The notes: generated by a model not told the origin, from the sequence alone. 64,000 nt of DNA from Pseudomonas lurida (GCF_002563895.1 NZ_PDJB01000001.1:3455501-3519500); one strand, 5' to 3'. Counted from the stretch's first letter, positions 53,880-62,622 are shown. Numbers and translations are program-made.

Positions 53880-54467
53880 TCACCAGCCTTCTTTGAGCAT
53901 CCGCAATTCCAGGTGCTGCAACAGCATGATGGTCTTGCCATCGGCAATCTCGCCGTTTTGCACCATTGCCAACGCCTCATCAAAGCCCAGTTCCAGCACT
54001 TCGATATCTTCGCCCTCCTCCTCCAGGCCGCCGCCAGCACTCACGCGGTCCCCTGGCTGATATTCGCCCATGAAGAAATGAATCCGTTCCGTCACCGACC
54101 CCGGGCTCATGAACGCCGCGAAAATCTTCTCCACGTGGCCCACGCGGTAGCCGGTCTCTTCTTCGGCTTCCAGGCGAATGCGCTCTTCGGGGCTGGCGTT
54201 ATCCAGCAGCCCGGCTGCGGCCTCGATCAGGTAGCCGTGGTAGTCATTGACGAACGTCGGCATGCGAAACTGGCGAATCAGCAACACCGTGCGCTGTGCG
54301 CGGTTGTACAGCAGGATAGTCGCGCCGTTGCCCCGGTCGTACACCTCGCGGGTCTGGGCTTGCCAACTGCCGTCACGGCGGCGCAGGTCGAAGCTGTATT
54401 TTTTCAGCAGGTACCAGTTTTCCGAAAGTGTCTCTTCGGCGGTGATGCGAACGGGGCTGATGTCCAT
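53880..54467 (-). CDS. nudK: GDP-mannose pyrophosphatase NudK
   Basis: NUDIX hydrolase of 195 residues that splits GDP-mannose, and related nucleotide sugars, into GMP and sugar phosphate. The sequence follows E. coli NudK over its length: [34 protein letters not shown], the Nudix box with EEETGY, and [17 protein letters not shown]. The ATG at 54467 is used; a TTG at 54482 overlaps the upstream gene. It follows the SDR gene after 11 bases and probably shares its message. Confidence 0.9.
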   Translation of the reverse strand: MDISPVRITAEETLSENWYLLKKYSFDLRRRDGSWQAQTREVYDRGNGATILLYNRAQRTVLLIRQFRMPTFVNDYHGYLIEAAAGLLDNASPEERIRLEAEEETGYRVGHVEKIFAAFMSPGSVTERIHFFMGEYQPGDRVSAGGGLEEEGEDIEVLELGFDEALAMVQNGEIADGKTIMLLQHLELRMLKEGW

Positions 54468-54478
54468 GCTCGGTTTTC

Positions 54479-55336
54479 TCAAGAAAATGCCTGCGGTTGT
54501 TTGATGCGATCCCAGGCAGCAGCGACCTCTTGCGCATTGCTTGCCTTGATTCGAGCCAGGTCACGGGGGTATTGCACCCCTGGGTTTTCCGTGAAGCGCG
54601 TGGCGGTGAATTGGCCGTTGCTGGCCCGCAGGATGTACCCCGTGTCCTCGCACTGCGCGGATGCGAGAAAGACCACCCCCGGCGTCACCCATTCCGGCTT
54701 CAGTTCGTCCGGCGCGTCGGTCACACCCCACATGCGCGTCTTGGCGACCGGCGAGACCGCGTTGACTTTGATCCCAGCCTCCAAGCCCTCATGGCTCAAC
54801 GCGTTCATGATGCCCAGTTGCGCCATCTTGCCGGCGCTGTAGGCCACCAGGCCGGTCTGCTCATACTGGGCGTACATGGCGCGGTCGGAGGTGGTGAGGA
54901 TGATGCGTGGCGCGGATGAACGCAGCAGGTGCGGCCAGGCGTGCTTGCACAGCCACAGCGGGGCATAGAGGTTGATGTCCATCGCACGTTGCAGGAACGC
55001 GGCATCGAGGTCGGTGATGTTCTGGTAACCCACCCAGCCGGCGTTGTGGATCAGGATGTCAAGTTGCCCGAAGGCCTCGAGGGTGAACGCAATCAACTGC
55101 TGGCAACCCTCGTGAGTGGACAGGTCGCCACCATGCCCGATCACCGTCAGCCCTTCTGCCTGCAAGGCTTCTGCCGCCGCCTGAACCACCAAGCCGTCGC
55201 GGCCCGCACCCGCATTGTCAGCGCCGATATCGCTGATGACCACGCGCGCCCCGCCCTGCGCCAGCGCCCGTGCGTAACTGAGTCCCAAACCGCGTGCGCC
55301 GCCCGTGACAATTGCGGTTTTGCCTGTGAAATCCAT
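54479..55336 (-). CDS. Short-chain dehydrogenase/reductase
   Basis: NAD(P)-dependent oxidoreductase of 285 residues. The cofactor motif is [18 protein letters not shown] (~8-25), the Asn-Ala-Gly comes as [10 protein letters not shown], and the catalytic Tyr and Lys lie in [12 protein letters not shown], with the Ser in the TTSDRAMY stretch. [20 protein letters not shown] points to the multifunctional-enzyme-like branch that acts on acyl-CoA or steroid-like substrates, but that is only a resemblance. It is upstream of nudK, 11 bases apart. Confidence 0.9.
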   Translation of the reverse strand: MDFTGKTAIVTGGARGLGLSYARALAQGGARVVISDIGADNAGAGRDGLVVQAAAEALQAEGLTVIGHGGDLSTHEGCQQLIAFTLEAFGQLDILIHNAGWVGYQNITDLDAAFLQRAMDINLYAPLWLCKHAWPHLLRSSAPRIILTTSDRAMYAQYEQTGLVAYSAGKMAQLGIMNALSHEGLEAGIKVNAVSPVAKTRMWGVTDAPDELKPEWVTPGVVFLASAQCEDTGYILRASNGQFTATRFTENPGVQYPRDLARIKASNAQEVAAAWDRIKQPQAFS

Positions 55337-55498
55337 GTGCTAGCTCTCCTGTTCAGCCGCCTACCCTAACAACCCTCGTACGCGTTGTTCAATGCTGTAA
55401 CACTTTGCAAGCAATCCCCATTTACGGCTGTCGAATTAATTCCTGCCCTCGCAAGCCATCTGGTAAAACCGCTGCTTCACCTTTTTCCTGGAACCTTC

Positions 55499-56425
55499 AT
55501 GTCTTCTCGTTTTCTCTCGCGCCTGAGCCTGCGCTGGTTTCCCCTGTTGTGCATGGCGCTGTTGATCGTTGGCCTGCCGGTAGGGTGCGCTGTGTTGCAA
55601 CACAAGGAGCGCGAACTGGTGTTTCGCATCGAACCGGGCACGGCCAGCTGGTACAGCGGCTTGCCCAAGGCCGTGCAGGAATTCGAACTCAAGCCCGCCA
55701 GTTTCAAATCGGGGCAGAATATTCATGGCTGGTGGTACCCGGCGGACAACAAGGACGCACCGGCAATCCTTTATCTGCACGGCGTGCGCTGGAACCTGAC
55801 CGGGCAACTGTTTCGCATCGAGCAACTGCACGCCCTGGGCTATTCAGTACTGGCCATCGACTATCGCGGCTTCGGCCAGAGCCACGGCGAGCTGCCGTCG
55901 GAAACCACCGTGTACGAGGATGCACGCGTCGCCTGGGAGCGTTTCCAGGTGCTGCAACCCGATCCGCAAAAACGCCTGATCTACGGACATTCCCTGGGCG
56001 GCGCGGTGGCCATCGACCTGGCTGCCGAGCTGGGCAAGCAGACACCGTTGCCGGTGCGCGGGCTGGTGATCGAGTCCACCTTTACCTCGCTGGCGGATGT
56101 GGCGACGGCCGTGGCAAATACCTCGTTGCCAGTGCGCTGGTTGTTGTCGCAGAAATTCGATTCCATCGACAAGATTGCCGACATCCGTATGCCGCTGCTG
56201 GTGGTGCACGGCCTCGAGGACCGCTACGTGCCGCCGCGTTTCAGCCAAGCATTATTTGAAGCCGCCCAGGAACCCAAGCGGCTGTTATTGGTGCCCGGCG
56301 CCAGCCATAACAACAGCATGAGCCTGGCCGGTCGCAGTTATGGCCAGGCGCTGGACAAACTGATGCAAGCGAAGATGCCGGCCCAGGTTGTCACGCACTC
56401 CACAGGTCGCAACGGCGACTCCTGA
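55499..56425 (+). CDS. Alpha/beta hydrolase, probably membrane-anchored or lipoprotein
   Basis: Serine hydrolase of 308 residues. The N-terminal hydrophobic segment WFPLLCMALLIVGLPVGCAVLQ could be a lipoprotein signal (Leu-Pro-Val-Gly-Cys) or an anchor. The nucleophile elbow is RLIYGHSLGGAVAIDL, with Ser in GHSLGG. The acid is likely in VVHGLEDRYVP and the His in VPGASHNNSMSLAG. These features match DUF-type peptidase S9-like periplasmic hydrolases. The ATG at 55499 has TGGAA upstream; the open stretch from 55385 is non-coding. Substrate unknown. Confidence 0.88.
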   Translation: MSSRFLSRLSLRWFPLLCMALLIVGLPVGCAVLQHKERELVFRIEPGTASWYSGLPKAVQEFELKPASFKSGQNIHGWWYPADNKDAPAILYLHGVRWNLTGQLFRIEQLHALGYSVLAIDYRGFGQSHGELPSETTVYEDARVAWERFQVLQPDPQKRLIYGHSLGGAVAIDLAAELGKQTPLPVRGLVIESTFTSLADVATAVANTSLPVRWLLSQKFDSIDKIADIRMPLLVVHGLEDRYVPPRFSQALFEAAQEPKRLLLVPGASHNNSMSLAGRSYGQALDKLMQAKMPAQVVTHSTGRNGDS

Positions 56426-56440
56426 AAACGCTTTTCGGGA

Positions 56441-56475
56441 CTGGGTTCGCGCATGCCTGTCAAGCGCAAACCCAG
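56441..56475. terminator. Hairpin between the hydrolase and the hydroxyacid dehydrogenase genes
   Basis: CTGGGTT-GCGC pairs with GCGC-AACCCAG (one bulge each side) around an 11-base loop. It lies between convergent genes. No T-run follows directly. Confidence 0.5.
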
Positions 56476-56617
56476 CCCATGCTGGGCCAAATCAGAAGTT
56501 GATCAAATATTGATCTTGGCTTAAATCGCCAACCCTGCCGGGGCTTCGCAAAGTTATCCACAGAGATACCCACGGTTTTCGTGGACAACTCTTTTTAATT
56601 ATTTACGTTTTTTTTGC

Positions 56618-57778
56618 TCAGTAAATGCTTTCTGGAAATGTGCCCGGCAACAAAATCTCGCGATTCACCGTGCGTATATCGTTATAGCCGCACAGCGCCA
56701 TGGTCACGTCCAACTCACGGGCGATAATCTCGAGCGCCTTGGTCACACCGGCCTCACCCATCGCTCCCAAACCATATAAATGCGGCCGCCCTATCATGGT
56801 GCCTTTCGCACCCAACGCCATCGCCTTGAGCACATCCTGGCCGGACCGAATGCCGCCATCAAGCCACACCTCGATGCGCTCGCCCACCGCCGCGACGATC
56901 GCCGGCAATTGGCTGATGCTCGACGGTGCGCCATCCAGCTGACGACCACCGTGATTGCTTACCACCAATGCGTCGGCGCCGGCGTTAGCTGCCAGGCGTG
57001 CGTCTTCCACATCGAGGATGCCCTTGATGATCAATTTGCCGCCCCAGCATTTCTTGATCCATTCCACATCGTCCCAGCTCAAGCGAGGGTCGAATTGCTG
57101 GGCGGTCCAGGACGATAGCGAACTCATGTCGGCCACCCCTTTGACATGCCCGACGATATTGCCAAAGCCGCGACGCGGGGTGCCGAGCATGCCCATTACC
57201 CAACGCGGCTTGGTGGCCATGTTGAGGATATTTGGCAAGGTCAGTTTTGGCGGCGCCGACAGGCCGTTGATCAGGTCCTTGTGGCGTTGGCCAAGGATCT
57301 GCAAGTCGAGGGTCAACACCAACGCATCCACACCGGCTGCCTTGGCGCGCTCGATCAATTGCTCGATGAAGGCGCGGTCGCGCATCACGTACAGCTGGAA
57401 CCAGAAGGGCTTGCCAACGTGTTCGGCGATGTCTTCCAGCGAGCAGATGCTCATGGTCGACAAGGTGTAGCGCAGGCCAAACGCGGCAGCGGCGCGCGCG
57501 GTGAGTATCTCGCCATCGGCATGCTGCATGCCTGCCAGGCCGGTGGGTGCCAGCGCCACCGGCATGGCCATGTCCTGGCCGATCATGCTGGCACGGATCG
57601 AACGCTCATCGATGTTGCGCGCCACGCGCTGGCGGAATTTGATGCTGGCAAAGTCGCTTTCATTGGCCCGGTAGGTGCTCTCAGTCCAGGAGCCGGAATC
57701 GGCGTAGTCGTAGAACATGCGTGGGACACGTTTCTGCGCAAGCTTGCGTAAGTCTTCGATGGTTGTAATCAACGACAT
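56618..57778 (-). CDS. FMN-dependent alpha-hydroxyacid dehydrogenase (LldD-like)
   Basis: Flavoenzyme of 386 residues that oxidises a 2-hydroxyacid, usually L-lactate or mandelate. Family segments: RMFYDYADSGSWTESTYR, MPVALAPTGLAGMQHADGE, and SNHGGRQLDGAPSS, which has the catalytic His and substrate-binding Arg. LDGGIRSGQDVLKAMALGAKG is the FMN phosphate loop. The internal GTPRRGFGNIVGHVKGVADM region is loop 4 and is a little short, so the enzyme may be soluble and not membrane-bound. It is divergent from a DeoR-type regulator that probably controls it; L-lactate is the likeliest substrate, unproven. Confidence 0.9.
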   Translation of the reverse strand: MSLITTIEDLRKLAQKRVPRMFYDYADSGSWTESTYRANESDFASIKFRQRVARNIDERSIRASMIGQDMAMPVALAPTGLAGMQHADGEILTARAAAAFGLRYTLSTMSICSLEDIAEHVGKPFWFQLYVMRDRAFIEQLIERAKAAGVDALVLTLDLQILGQRHKDLINGLSAPPKLTLPNILNMATKPRWVMGMLGTPRRGFGNIVGHVKGVADMSSLSSWTAQQFDPRLSWDDVEWIKKCWGGKLIIKGILDVEDARLAANAGADALVVSNHGGRQLDGAPSSISQLPAIVAAVGERIEVWLDGGIRSGQDVLKAMALGAKGTMIGRPHLYGLGAMGEAGVTKALEIIARELDVTMALCGYNDIRTVNREILLPGTFPESIY

Positions 57779-57841
57779 CTAGGTCACCTCTCCCTGAACT
57801 GAATGCTGAGAGTAACCGCCCACCGGCCGCACAACCAGCCA

Positions 57842-57870
57842 TTGCGTTTAGATCGTCGGGCGACTAATCT
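57842..57870 (+). promoter_or_regulatory. Sigma-70-type promoter of the DeoR-family gene
   Basis: TTGCGT at 57842-57847 and TAATCT at 57865-57870 are separated by 17 bases. The predicted start site, near 57877, falls in the repeat array immediately downstream. Confidence 0.6.
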
Positions 57871-57910
57871 CGCACAAACACGCAAAAAGACGCACAATCA
57901 TGCACAATAC
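57871..57910 (+). repeat. Four tandem 10-bp repeats, candidate DeoR operator
   Basis: CGCACAAACA, CGCAAAAAGA, CGCACAATCA and TGCACAATAC follow one another with no gap, one helical turn each. The array covers the predicted transcription start, the place for a Shine-Dalgarno and the deoR start codon (57900). DeoR/GlpR-type proteins bind such direct repeats. Confidence 0.7.
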
Positions 57911-58685
57911 TCATCAAGCCATCGACCTGCCTTCTTTGCGCAAGCAGAAGATCCTATTGCTGCTGGAGCGCGACGGTAAAGTCACCGCCTCGGAGTTGGT
58001 GGACCATTTTGCCGTGTCCCAGGACACCATCCGCCGCGACCTCGGTGAACTCGCCGCCGCAGGCCTGCTGCAACGCGTACACGGCGGCGCCCTGCCCCGG
58101 CCAAAGGACACCGGCAAAGACTTCTTCACCCGCGTCGGCGAAACCAACGAGGCCAAGCGCCACCTCGCCCGGCTGGCCGCTGACCGCGTAGAAGATGGCC
58201 AGATCGTGCTGTTCGATTCCGGTTCCACCACTTTGCAGATCGCCCAGTCATTGCCGCGCTCGATCCGCCTGACCGTGGTCACGCCGTCGCCCATGATCGC
58301 CATCGCCTTGGCCGATCATCCCGATGTGACCGTGATACTCGCCGGCGGCCAACTCAACCCGGCGACCCTGTCCACCAGCGGTCATGAAACCGTGCGGTTG
58401 ATCCAGGGCATCAAGGCCGACTTGCTGTTCACCGGCGTGTGTGCGCTGCACCCGCAAGTGGGCATCAGTTCGTTGCATTTTGATGAGGTGGCCGTCAAAC
58501 AAGCCTTGCTCGACAGCGCGTCCCACGTGGTGGCGGTGACCATGGCAGACAAACTCGGTGCCGTGGAGCCCTTCGTCGTGGCGCCATGCAACCGTATCCA
58601 CACGCTGATCACCGAATGGCATGTACCGAGTGTGGAGGCGTATGAACAGCTAGGCTTGGAAGTGCTGCGGGTAGAGGTCGAGTAG
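57900..58685 (+). CDS. DeoR/GlpR-family transcriptional regulator
   Basis: Regulator of 261 residues. The winged helix (~14-70) reads LPSLRKQKILLLLERDGKVT and ELVDHFAVSQDTIRRDLGEL, the DeoR signature. The C-terminal sensor domain (~90-250) has DSGSTTLQIAQSL, a sugar-phosphate-isomerase-like ligand loop, and TGVCALHPQVGISS. No ribosome-binding site precedes the ATG, because tandem repeats occupy the space. It is divergent from the hydroxyacid dehydrogenase gene and probably controls it. Its 3' end overlaps the convergent DUF72 gene by 36 bases. Confidence 0.9.
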   Translation: MHNTHQAIDLPSLRKQKILLLLERDGKVTASELVDHFAVSQDTIRRDLGELAAAGLLQRVHGGALPRPKDTGKDFFTRVGETNEAKRHLARLAADRVEDGQIVLFDSGSTTLQIAQSLPRSIRLTVVTPSPMIAIALADHPDVTVILAGGQLNPATLSTSGHETVRLIQGIKADLLFTGVCALHPQVGISSLHFDEVAVKQALLDSASHVVAVTMADKLGAVEPFVVAPCNRIHTLITEWHVPSVEAYEQLGLEVLRVEVE

Positions 58686-59387
58686 GCACAGCGCATCAGG
58701 TGTTGCCAGGCCGCTGGCGGTGTTGTCGAAGATGCACCAGGTGGGGATACCGTCCTCAACGGACGCGCTCAACAAGCGCGCATACGCCTGGACCCGTTCG
58801 GGCCCATAGGCGCTGTGATAGATACGCGGCGTTCCGTGCAGTCGCCAATAACGCACACCTTGCCAACCAGCTGGAGTATCTCCCGACGCAATCACCGGCG
58901 GGTCAGCGGCTACTCGCCCGATCTGCAGGTCCTGCAACATCCCCTCGGCAGCAAGCCAACTCGCGTGCCGAGGCTCAAGCACGACGGCGCCCGCAAAACG
59001 CTGACGCAGCGCCGTGAAAAAAGCGTTGGCCACGCCCGGTTCGTAGCTCAACGAAGGCGGTAACTGCACCAGCAGGCAACCCAGTTGGGCGCCCAGTTGA
59101 CGGCATTGCCCAAGAAACTCGTCGAGTGCAGCTTCGCAGCCTTGCAGGCGCAATTCATGGGTGATGCGCTGGGGTACCTTGACCGAGAAGCGAAAGCCTG
59201 GCGGCACCGATTGTGCCCACCGCGCATACGTCTTGGGCAGGTGCGGGCGATAGAACGAACTGTTGATCTCGACCGCATTGAAGCGCGAAGCATAGCGTTG
59301 CAAATGCGTGCCCTCGGCGGCAAATGCCGGCCACTGCTCACGCGGCAAACTCCAACCGGCGCAGCCCACAAACAAGGTTGCTGTCAA
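58650..59387 (-). CDS. DUF72 family protein
   Basis: TIM-barrel-like protein of 245 residues, DUF72 (YecE). Hallmarks: FVGCAGWSLPREQWPAFA, RYASRFNAVEINSSFYRP, RFSVKVPQRITHEL, LGCLLVQLPPSLSYEP, YWRLHGTPRIYHSAYGPERV and WCIFDNTASGLATPDAL. The biochemical role of the family is unknown. Its ATG overlaps the stop of the upstream HhH gene by four bases. It is the last gene of a three-gene set with the HhH gene and a small disordered protein. Confidence 0.92.
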   Translation of the reverse strand: MTATLFVGCAGWSLPREQWPAFAAEGTHLQRYASRFNAVEINSSFYRPHLPKTYARWAQSVPPGFRFSVKVPQRITHELRLQGCEAALDEFLGQCRQLGAQLGCLLVQLPPSLSYEPGVANAFFTALRQRFAGAVVLEPRHASWLAAEGMLQDLQIGRVAADPPVIASGDTPAGWQGVRYWRLHGTPRIYHSAYGPERVQAYARLLSASVEDGIPTWCIFDNTASGLATPDALCLLDLYPQHFQA

Positions 59388-59815
59388 AACAGCACCTTGG
59401 CGGCATCGCGCATGAAAATCTCGATGGTCTTGGGCCCCACGCCGTCGAATGCCCCCAGGCGTTTTTCGAAGTCCGCGCGGCTCTCACTGGCATTGAGTAT
59501 ATGAGTGATCTTGCCGGCGTATTCGGCGTTCAACTTGGCGCTGAGGTCGAGCAAGCGTTGCGCGGTGGTTTCGTCATAGCGCACGTAATGGGCGCGTCCG
59601 AGCATGGTTACCAACTCGCGCGACGTGCAATGTTGCAACTTGCGCGCCGTGTCGCGGCCCTGCTCTTCAACGATTTCCTTATAGGCCTGCGCGGCAATGG
59701 GTGCCTGGATACGCTTGCCCATGAGGAAACTGGCGATAAACCACTTGAACAGGCCGCTGTCATCGTCGGGCTTGAGTTCGATGCCCAACTCTGACGCGGT
59801 GATAGAACGAGCCAT
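59384..59815 (-). CDS. Helix-hairpin-helix protein (EndoIII-like fragment)
   Basis: Small protein of 143 residues. The C-terminal half has a helix-hairpin-helix, LGAFDGVGPKTIEIFMRDAA, as in endonuclease III-like DNA glycosylases. It has no iron-sulfur cysteines, and the catalytic Lys/Asp pair of EndoIII is not evident, so it is probably a DNA-binding relative and not a glycosylase. It begins 2 bases after the next small gene and overlaps the DUF72 gene by four bases. A link to DNA repair is inferred only from the HhH. Confidence 0.82.
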   Translation of the reverse strand: MARSITASELGIELKPDDDSGLFKWFIASFLMGKRIQAPIAAQAYKEIVEEQGRDTARKLQHCTSRELVTMLGRAHYVRYDETTAQRLLDLSAKLNAEYAGKITHILNASESRADFEKRLGAFDGVGPKTIEIFMRDAAKVLF

Positions 59816-59817
59816 GC

Positions 59818-60030
59818 TCAGTGGCCCAGCTTGCGCTCAGCCTTGGCGGCCTGTTCGTTGATGGCATCGGTCTGGCGCTCAGTCTCCTTGATCGAGGTCG
59901 GCGTCACGACCTTGTCGACGGTTTCGGTCTTGGGATTCGGGCGCTCCAGGGTGTGGCCTTTCGTGGCTTTATCAGTGCCCTTCTGGGCCTCTTCAGAGCT
60001 GATAGGTGCAGGGGTTTTATCGGCAGTCAT
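59818..60030 (-). CDS. Small disordered hydrophilic protein
   Basis: Protein of 70 residues, rich in Lys, Thr, Glu and Pro, with no hydrophobic core (MTADKTPAPISSEEAQKGTD, then ERPNPKTETVDKVVTPTSIK). Low-complexity, disordered proteins of this type are common in stress islands of pseudomonads. It heads the DUF72 transcript. No function can be given. The ATG has GGAGACAG upstream. Confidence 0.75.
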   Translation of the reverse strand: MTADKTPAPISSEEAQKGTDKATKGHTLERPNPKTETVDKVVTPTSIKETERQTDAINEQAAKAERKLGH

Positions 60031-60231
60031 AGTCTGTCTCCAGTGAAATGAAGGCCCGCAGAAAGGGCGAGCACTTAAGCAGCAGAGGCTTGCCGGTTTG
60101 GATAGTTCAAGGAAATTGCCCGCGCCAACCGCCCGAGAAATAAGCGCAAATTAATTTAAACCTTTGCCGCCCGTGCCGGATCAACTCTCCCATATCCCAT
60201 CCTTCGCTCACCCATCAGGAGATACTCGATC

Positions 60232-60792
60232 ATGAGTTCACACCTCAACGGCAAGAAGATTCTGGTCATCACTTCCAACACCGGCATCGAGCGCGATGAA
60301 CTGCTCAAGCCATTGGAAGCCTTGCGCGGTCATGGCGCCACGGTGACTCACGCTTCCAGCAAAGGTGGCACCACCCAGACCTTTGTCGGCGACACCGAAA
60401 AGGACAAGACCGTGGAGTCCGACGCGAAACTGTCCGAGGTTTCCGGCGCTGATTTCGATGCCCTGGTCATCCCCGGCGGCACCGTCAATGCCGACACCCT
60501 GCGCCAGGATACGGCGGCACAAACGCTCATCAATGAGTTCGTCAAAGCCGGTAAAACCGTGGCTGCCATCTGTCACGGCCCTTGGGCGCTGATCGATGCA
60601 GGGGTGATCAAAGGCAAGACGCTCACCTCCTACAAGAGCGTGCGCATCGACCTGGAAAACGCCGGCGCTGCCGGCTGGGTCGATACCGAAGTCAAGGAGT
60701 GCAAGGCCAATGGCTGGACCTTGATCACTTCGCGCACACCGGACGATCTGCCAGCATTCAATGAGGCAATCGCCAAGGCCGTAGCGGGCTGA
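60232..60792 (+). CDS. PfpI/DJ-1 family protein
   Basis: Cytosolic DJ-1/PfpI-fold protein of 186 residues. The nucleophile elbow is VAAICHGPWALIDAG (Cys at ~114, followed by His), and the conserved early Glu is in GIERDELLKPLE. The fold spans nearly the whole length (VLVITSN-like opening KKILVITSNTG; FDALVIPGGTVN). Members repair or detoxify methylglyoxal-damaged proteins or act as stress chaperones. The ATG has AGGAGAT upstream; it ends before an intrinsic terminator. Confidence 0.93.
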   Translation: MSSHLNGKKILVITSNTGIERDELLKPLEALRGHGATVTHASSKGGTTQTFVGDTEKDKTVESDAKLSEVSGADFDALVIPGGTVNADTLRQDTAAQTLINEFVKAGKTVAAICHGPWALIDAGVIKGKTLTSYKSVRIDLENAGAAGWVDTEVKECKANGWTLITSRTPDDLPAFNEAIAKAVAG

Positions 60793-60810
60793 GTAGTTGA
60801 CCGTTGAACG

Positions 60811-60842
60811 AAAACAGGCGCCTCAAGGGCGCCTGTTTTTTA
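60811..60842. terminator. Intrinsic terminator, usable on both strands
   Basis: AGGCGCC-TCAAG-GGCGCCT flanked by an A-run on one side and a T-run on the other. It ends the pfpI-like gene on the plus strand, and the PLDc_N gene on the minus strand. Confidence 0.92.
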
Positions 60843-60854
60843 TCTGCTTATGCT

Positions 60855-61061
60855 TCAGCTTTTACGATGCTCTGGCATTTCGCGTTTCGGTCCGAACATC
60901 GCCCAGGCTATCAAGCCCACCAACGGCACAAAGATCAGCACCACCAGCCACAGCCCCTTGGTCTCCCAGCCCCCGGTGCTGCGCAGTACGATATTGATCG
61001 CCCACAACTCCAAGAGCAGCAGAACCACTGCCAGCCCGATCCAGATATATTGAATTTCCAT
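60855..61061 (-). CDS. PLDc_N-domain small membrane protein
   Basis: Protein of 68 residues with two hydrophobic helices (YIWIGLAVVLLLLELWAINI and GLWLVVLIFVPLVGLIAWAM) and the ending FGPKREMP. It matches the stand-alone phospholipase-D-nuclease N-terminal (PLDc_N) family, without the catalytic part of phospholipase D. In membrane stress genes this unit is thought to be an anchor. The ATG has GAGGTG upstream. Confidence 0.85.
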   Translation of the reverse strand: MEIQYIWIGLAVVLLLLELWAINIVLRSTGGWETKGLWLVVLIFVPLVGLIAWAMFGPKREMPEHRKS

Positions 61062-61325
61062 GCTTCACCTCCTAGGTCGTATTCCTTAGGTCAAGCATCG
61101 GCCGCGAGGGTTCATTAAAATTTGCGCAAATATCCCGGGAGGGTGGAATGCAACGCGCCACAACGCCAACCATGCAACCTGCACGACAGGCATGGCCGCC
61201 CTACCCTCGCAGCCCTTTGAATTACTTGATGAATCACCGATAGCTCAAGTTGGTACAACTGATGCAACCGTTACTGGACGAGGCGTGCATTTCGACATGC
61301 CCTTGGTTCCCGTGAGGTGTCACCC

Positions 61326-61802
61326 ATGAATGCCATTGATCTGCTCAAAGCCGACCACGAACGCGTGAAGACCCTGTTGACTCAATTAAGTGAGTCCACC
61401 GAGCGCGGAGTAAAAAAACGCACAGAGCTGCTGGCCAAGCTGGAAGCGGAAATCAGCCTGCATACCAAAATGGAAGAGGAGATCCTTTACCCTGCGTTCA
61501 GGAAGGCCGGCGGCAAGGAGCAGGACATCATGTACCACGAGGCCAAGGAGGAGCACCGCACAGTCGACTCGCTCGTGCTGCCGGATCTGAAGCAGACCGA
61601 GCCTTCGACCACGGAGTTTTCCGGCCGCGTCAAAGTGGTCAAGGAATTGTTGGAGCATCACATCGAGGAAGAAGAAACCGAGATGTTCCCGCAGGCTAAA
61701 AAGCTGTTGGGTAAAGCGCTGCTTGAAGAGTTGGGCGCCGAAATGGAAGCAATGAAGGCGGCACATAAAAAATTGCAGTCGACCAAGTCGATGGCGGCTT
61801 GA
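61326..61802 (+). CDS. Hemerythrin-HHE domain protein
   Basis: Four-helix-bundle protein of 158 residues with the diiron ligands of bacterial HHE proteins: KADHERVKTLL (first His), SLHTKMEEEILYPAFRKAGG (His and Glu), HEAKEEHRTVDSL (His) and LEHHIEEEETEMFPQAK (His and Glu). Members bind oxygen or nitric oxide, or repair iron centres. It is in a group of stress-type genes. The ATG at 61326 follows GAGGTG; a GTG at 61317 is the alternative. Confidence 0.92.
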   Translation: MNAIDLLKADHERVKTLLTQLSESTERGVKKRTELLAKLEAEISLHTKMEEEILYPAFRKAGGKEQDIMYHEAKEEHRTVDSLVLPDLKQTEPSTTEFSGRVKVVKELLEHHIEEEETEMFPQAKKLLGKALLEELGAEMEAMKAAHKKLQSTKSMAA

Positions 61803-61869
61803 TCGCGGCCTGACGGAGCCTGGAATTGTTCCAGGCTCTTGATACACCCACACCATAGGGGATTGCGTC

Positions 61870-62148
61870 ATGAAGACCACATCGTCCCAAAGGATTTTGC
61901 TCATCGTCGGCCTGTCAGCCCTGCTCTGCGGCCCCGCTTTCGCCGCATTTGGCGACAATCCCGAACCGTCCTCCAACGCCTTGAGTAGCGACAGCGCCCC
62001 TGGCTCCGCCCTGCCGCCAGGAACCTACCCCAGCAGCCCCTCCGACAGCGACAAGAAAACCGAAGACACAGACAAGCAGCCGAGTAAACCGGCCAAACCG
62101 GCGGACACTCACAAACCCAGCAAAGAGAAGCCCCGCTCAGGCAGTTGA
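61870..62148 (+). CDS. Small secreted Pro/Ser/Lys-rich protein
   Basis: Protein of 92 residues. The signal peptide (to ~26) contains ILLIVGLSALLCGPAFAAF, cleaved after Ala. The mature part is low-complexity, rich in Ser, Pro, Asp and Lys (PPGTYPSSPSDSDKKTEDTD), as in cell-envelope linker proteins. No family is known. The final 12 bases overlap the convergent MoeA-like gene. Confidence 0.75.
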   Translation: MKTTSSQRILLIVGLSALLCGPAFAAFGDNPEPSSNALSSDSAPGSALPPGTYPSSPSDSDKKTEDTDKQPSKPAKPADTHKPSKEKPRSGS

Positions 62149-62622
62149 CGATCGGTAGACCTTGATCCGGGGAAAGCCCGCCGCTGCCAGCAGGTCGATG
62201 TCCCAGGCATCCAAGCGCTTGTCGGCGCTCACCACAGGCTGCCCGCGTTGCAGCAGGTGCGCACGCTTGATGACGTGTTCACCCATGCGCAACGGCGGGC
62301 ACCAGATGCGCGGGCCGTACACTCGGCAGCGCTGCAGGGCCACCACGCTGTCGGCACCCGCTGGCAGCGGCGCGCCGGTCAATACCCGTGCGGCTTGACT
62401 GGCCTGCAATGGCAGGTCACGCCCGTGGGGTCTGACCAGCACCAGATAGCCGCCGAGCTCCGACACGTCAACCGCACGCAGGGCATAGCCGTCCAGGACG
62501 CTGATGTCCCGACCTGGCACATCGACGGGTGAAAACACCTCTTCGGCGGTCACCCGTCCAAGGGCCTGGGACAAGGCAATCATTTCGGTGCAGACGACAC
62601 GGTGCTGAATCAGATCGTCCAT
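62137..62622 (-). CDS. MoeA N-terminal-domain-only protein
   Basis: Protein of 161 residues that matches the first half of molybdopterin molybdenumtransferase MoeA: LSQALGRVTAEEVFSPVDVP, GRDISVLDGYALRAVD (where MoeA has S-A-M-D-G-Y-A) and ARVLTGAPLPAGADSVVALQ. It ends with DAWDIDLLAAAGFPRIKVYR, exactly where MoeA continues into its catalytic MoCF domain. Domains III and IV are absent, so it cannot be a normal enzyme. It could be a regulatory or scaffold relic. The ATG at 62622 has a poor ribosome-binding site; a better one belongs to an out-of-frame ORF at 62610-62696 that overlaps its start. Confidence 0.82.
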   Translation of the reverse strand: MDDLIQHRVVCTEMIALSQALGRVTAEEVFSPVDVPGRDISVLDGYALRAVDVSELGGYLVLVRPHGRDLPLQASQAARVLTGAPLPAGADSVVALQRCRVYGPRIWCPPLRMGEHVIKRAHLLQRGQPVVSADKRLDAWDIDLLAAAGFPRIKVYRSSTA

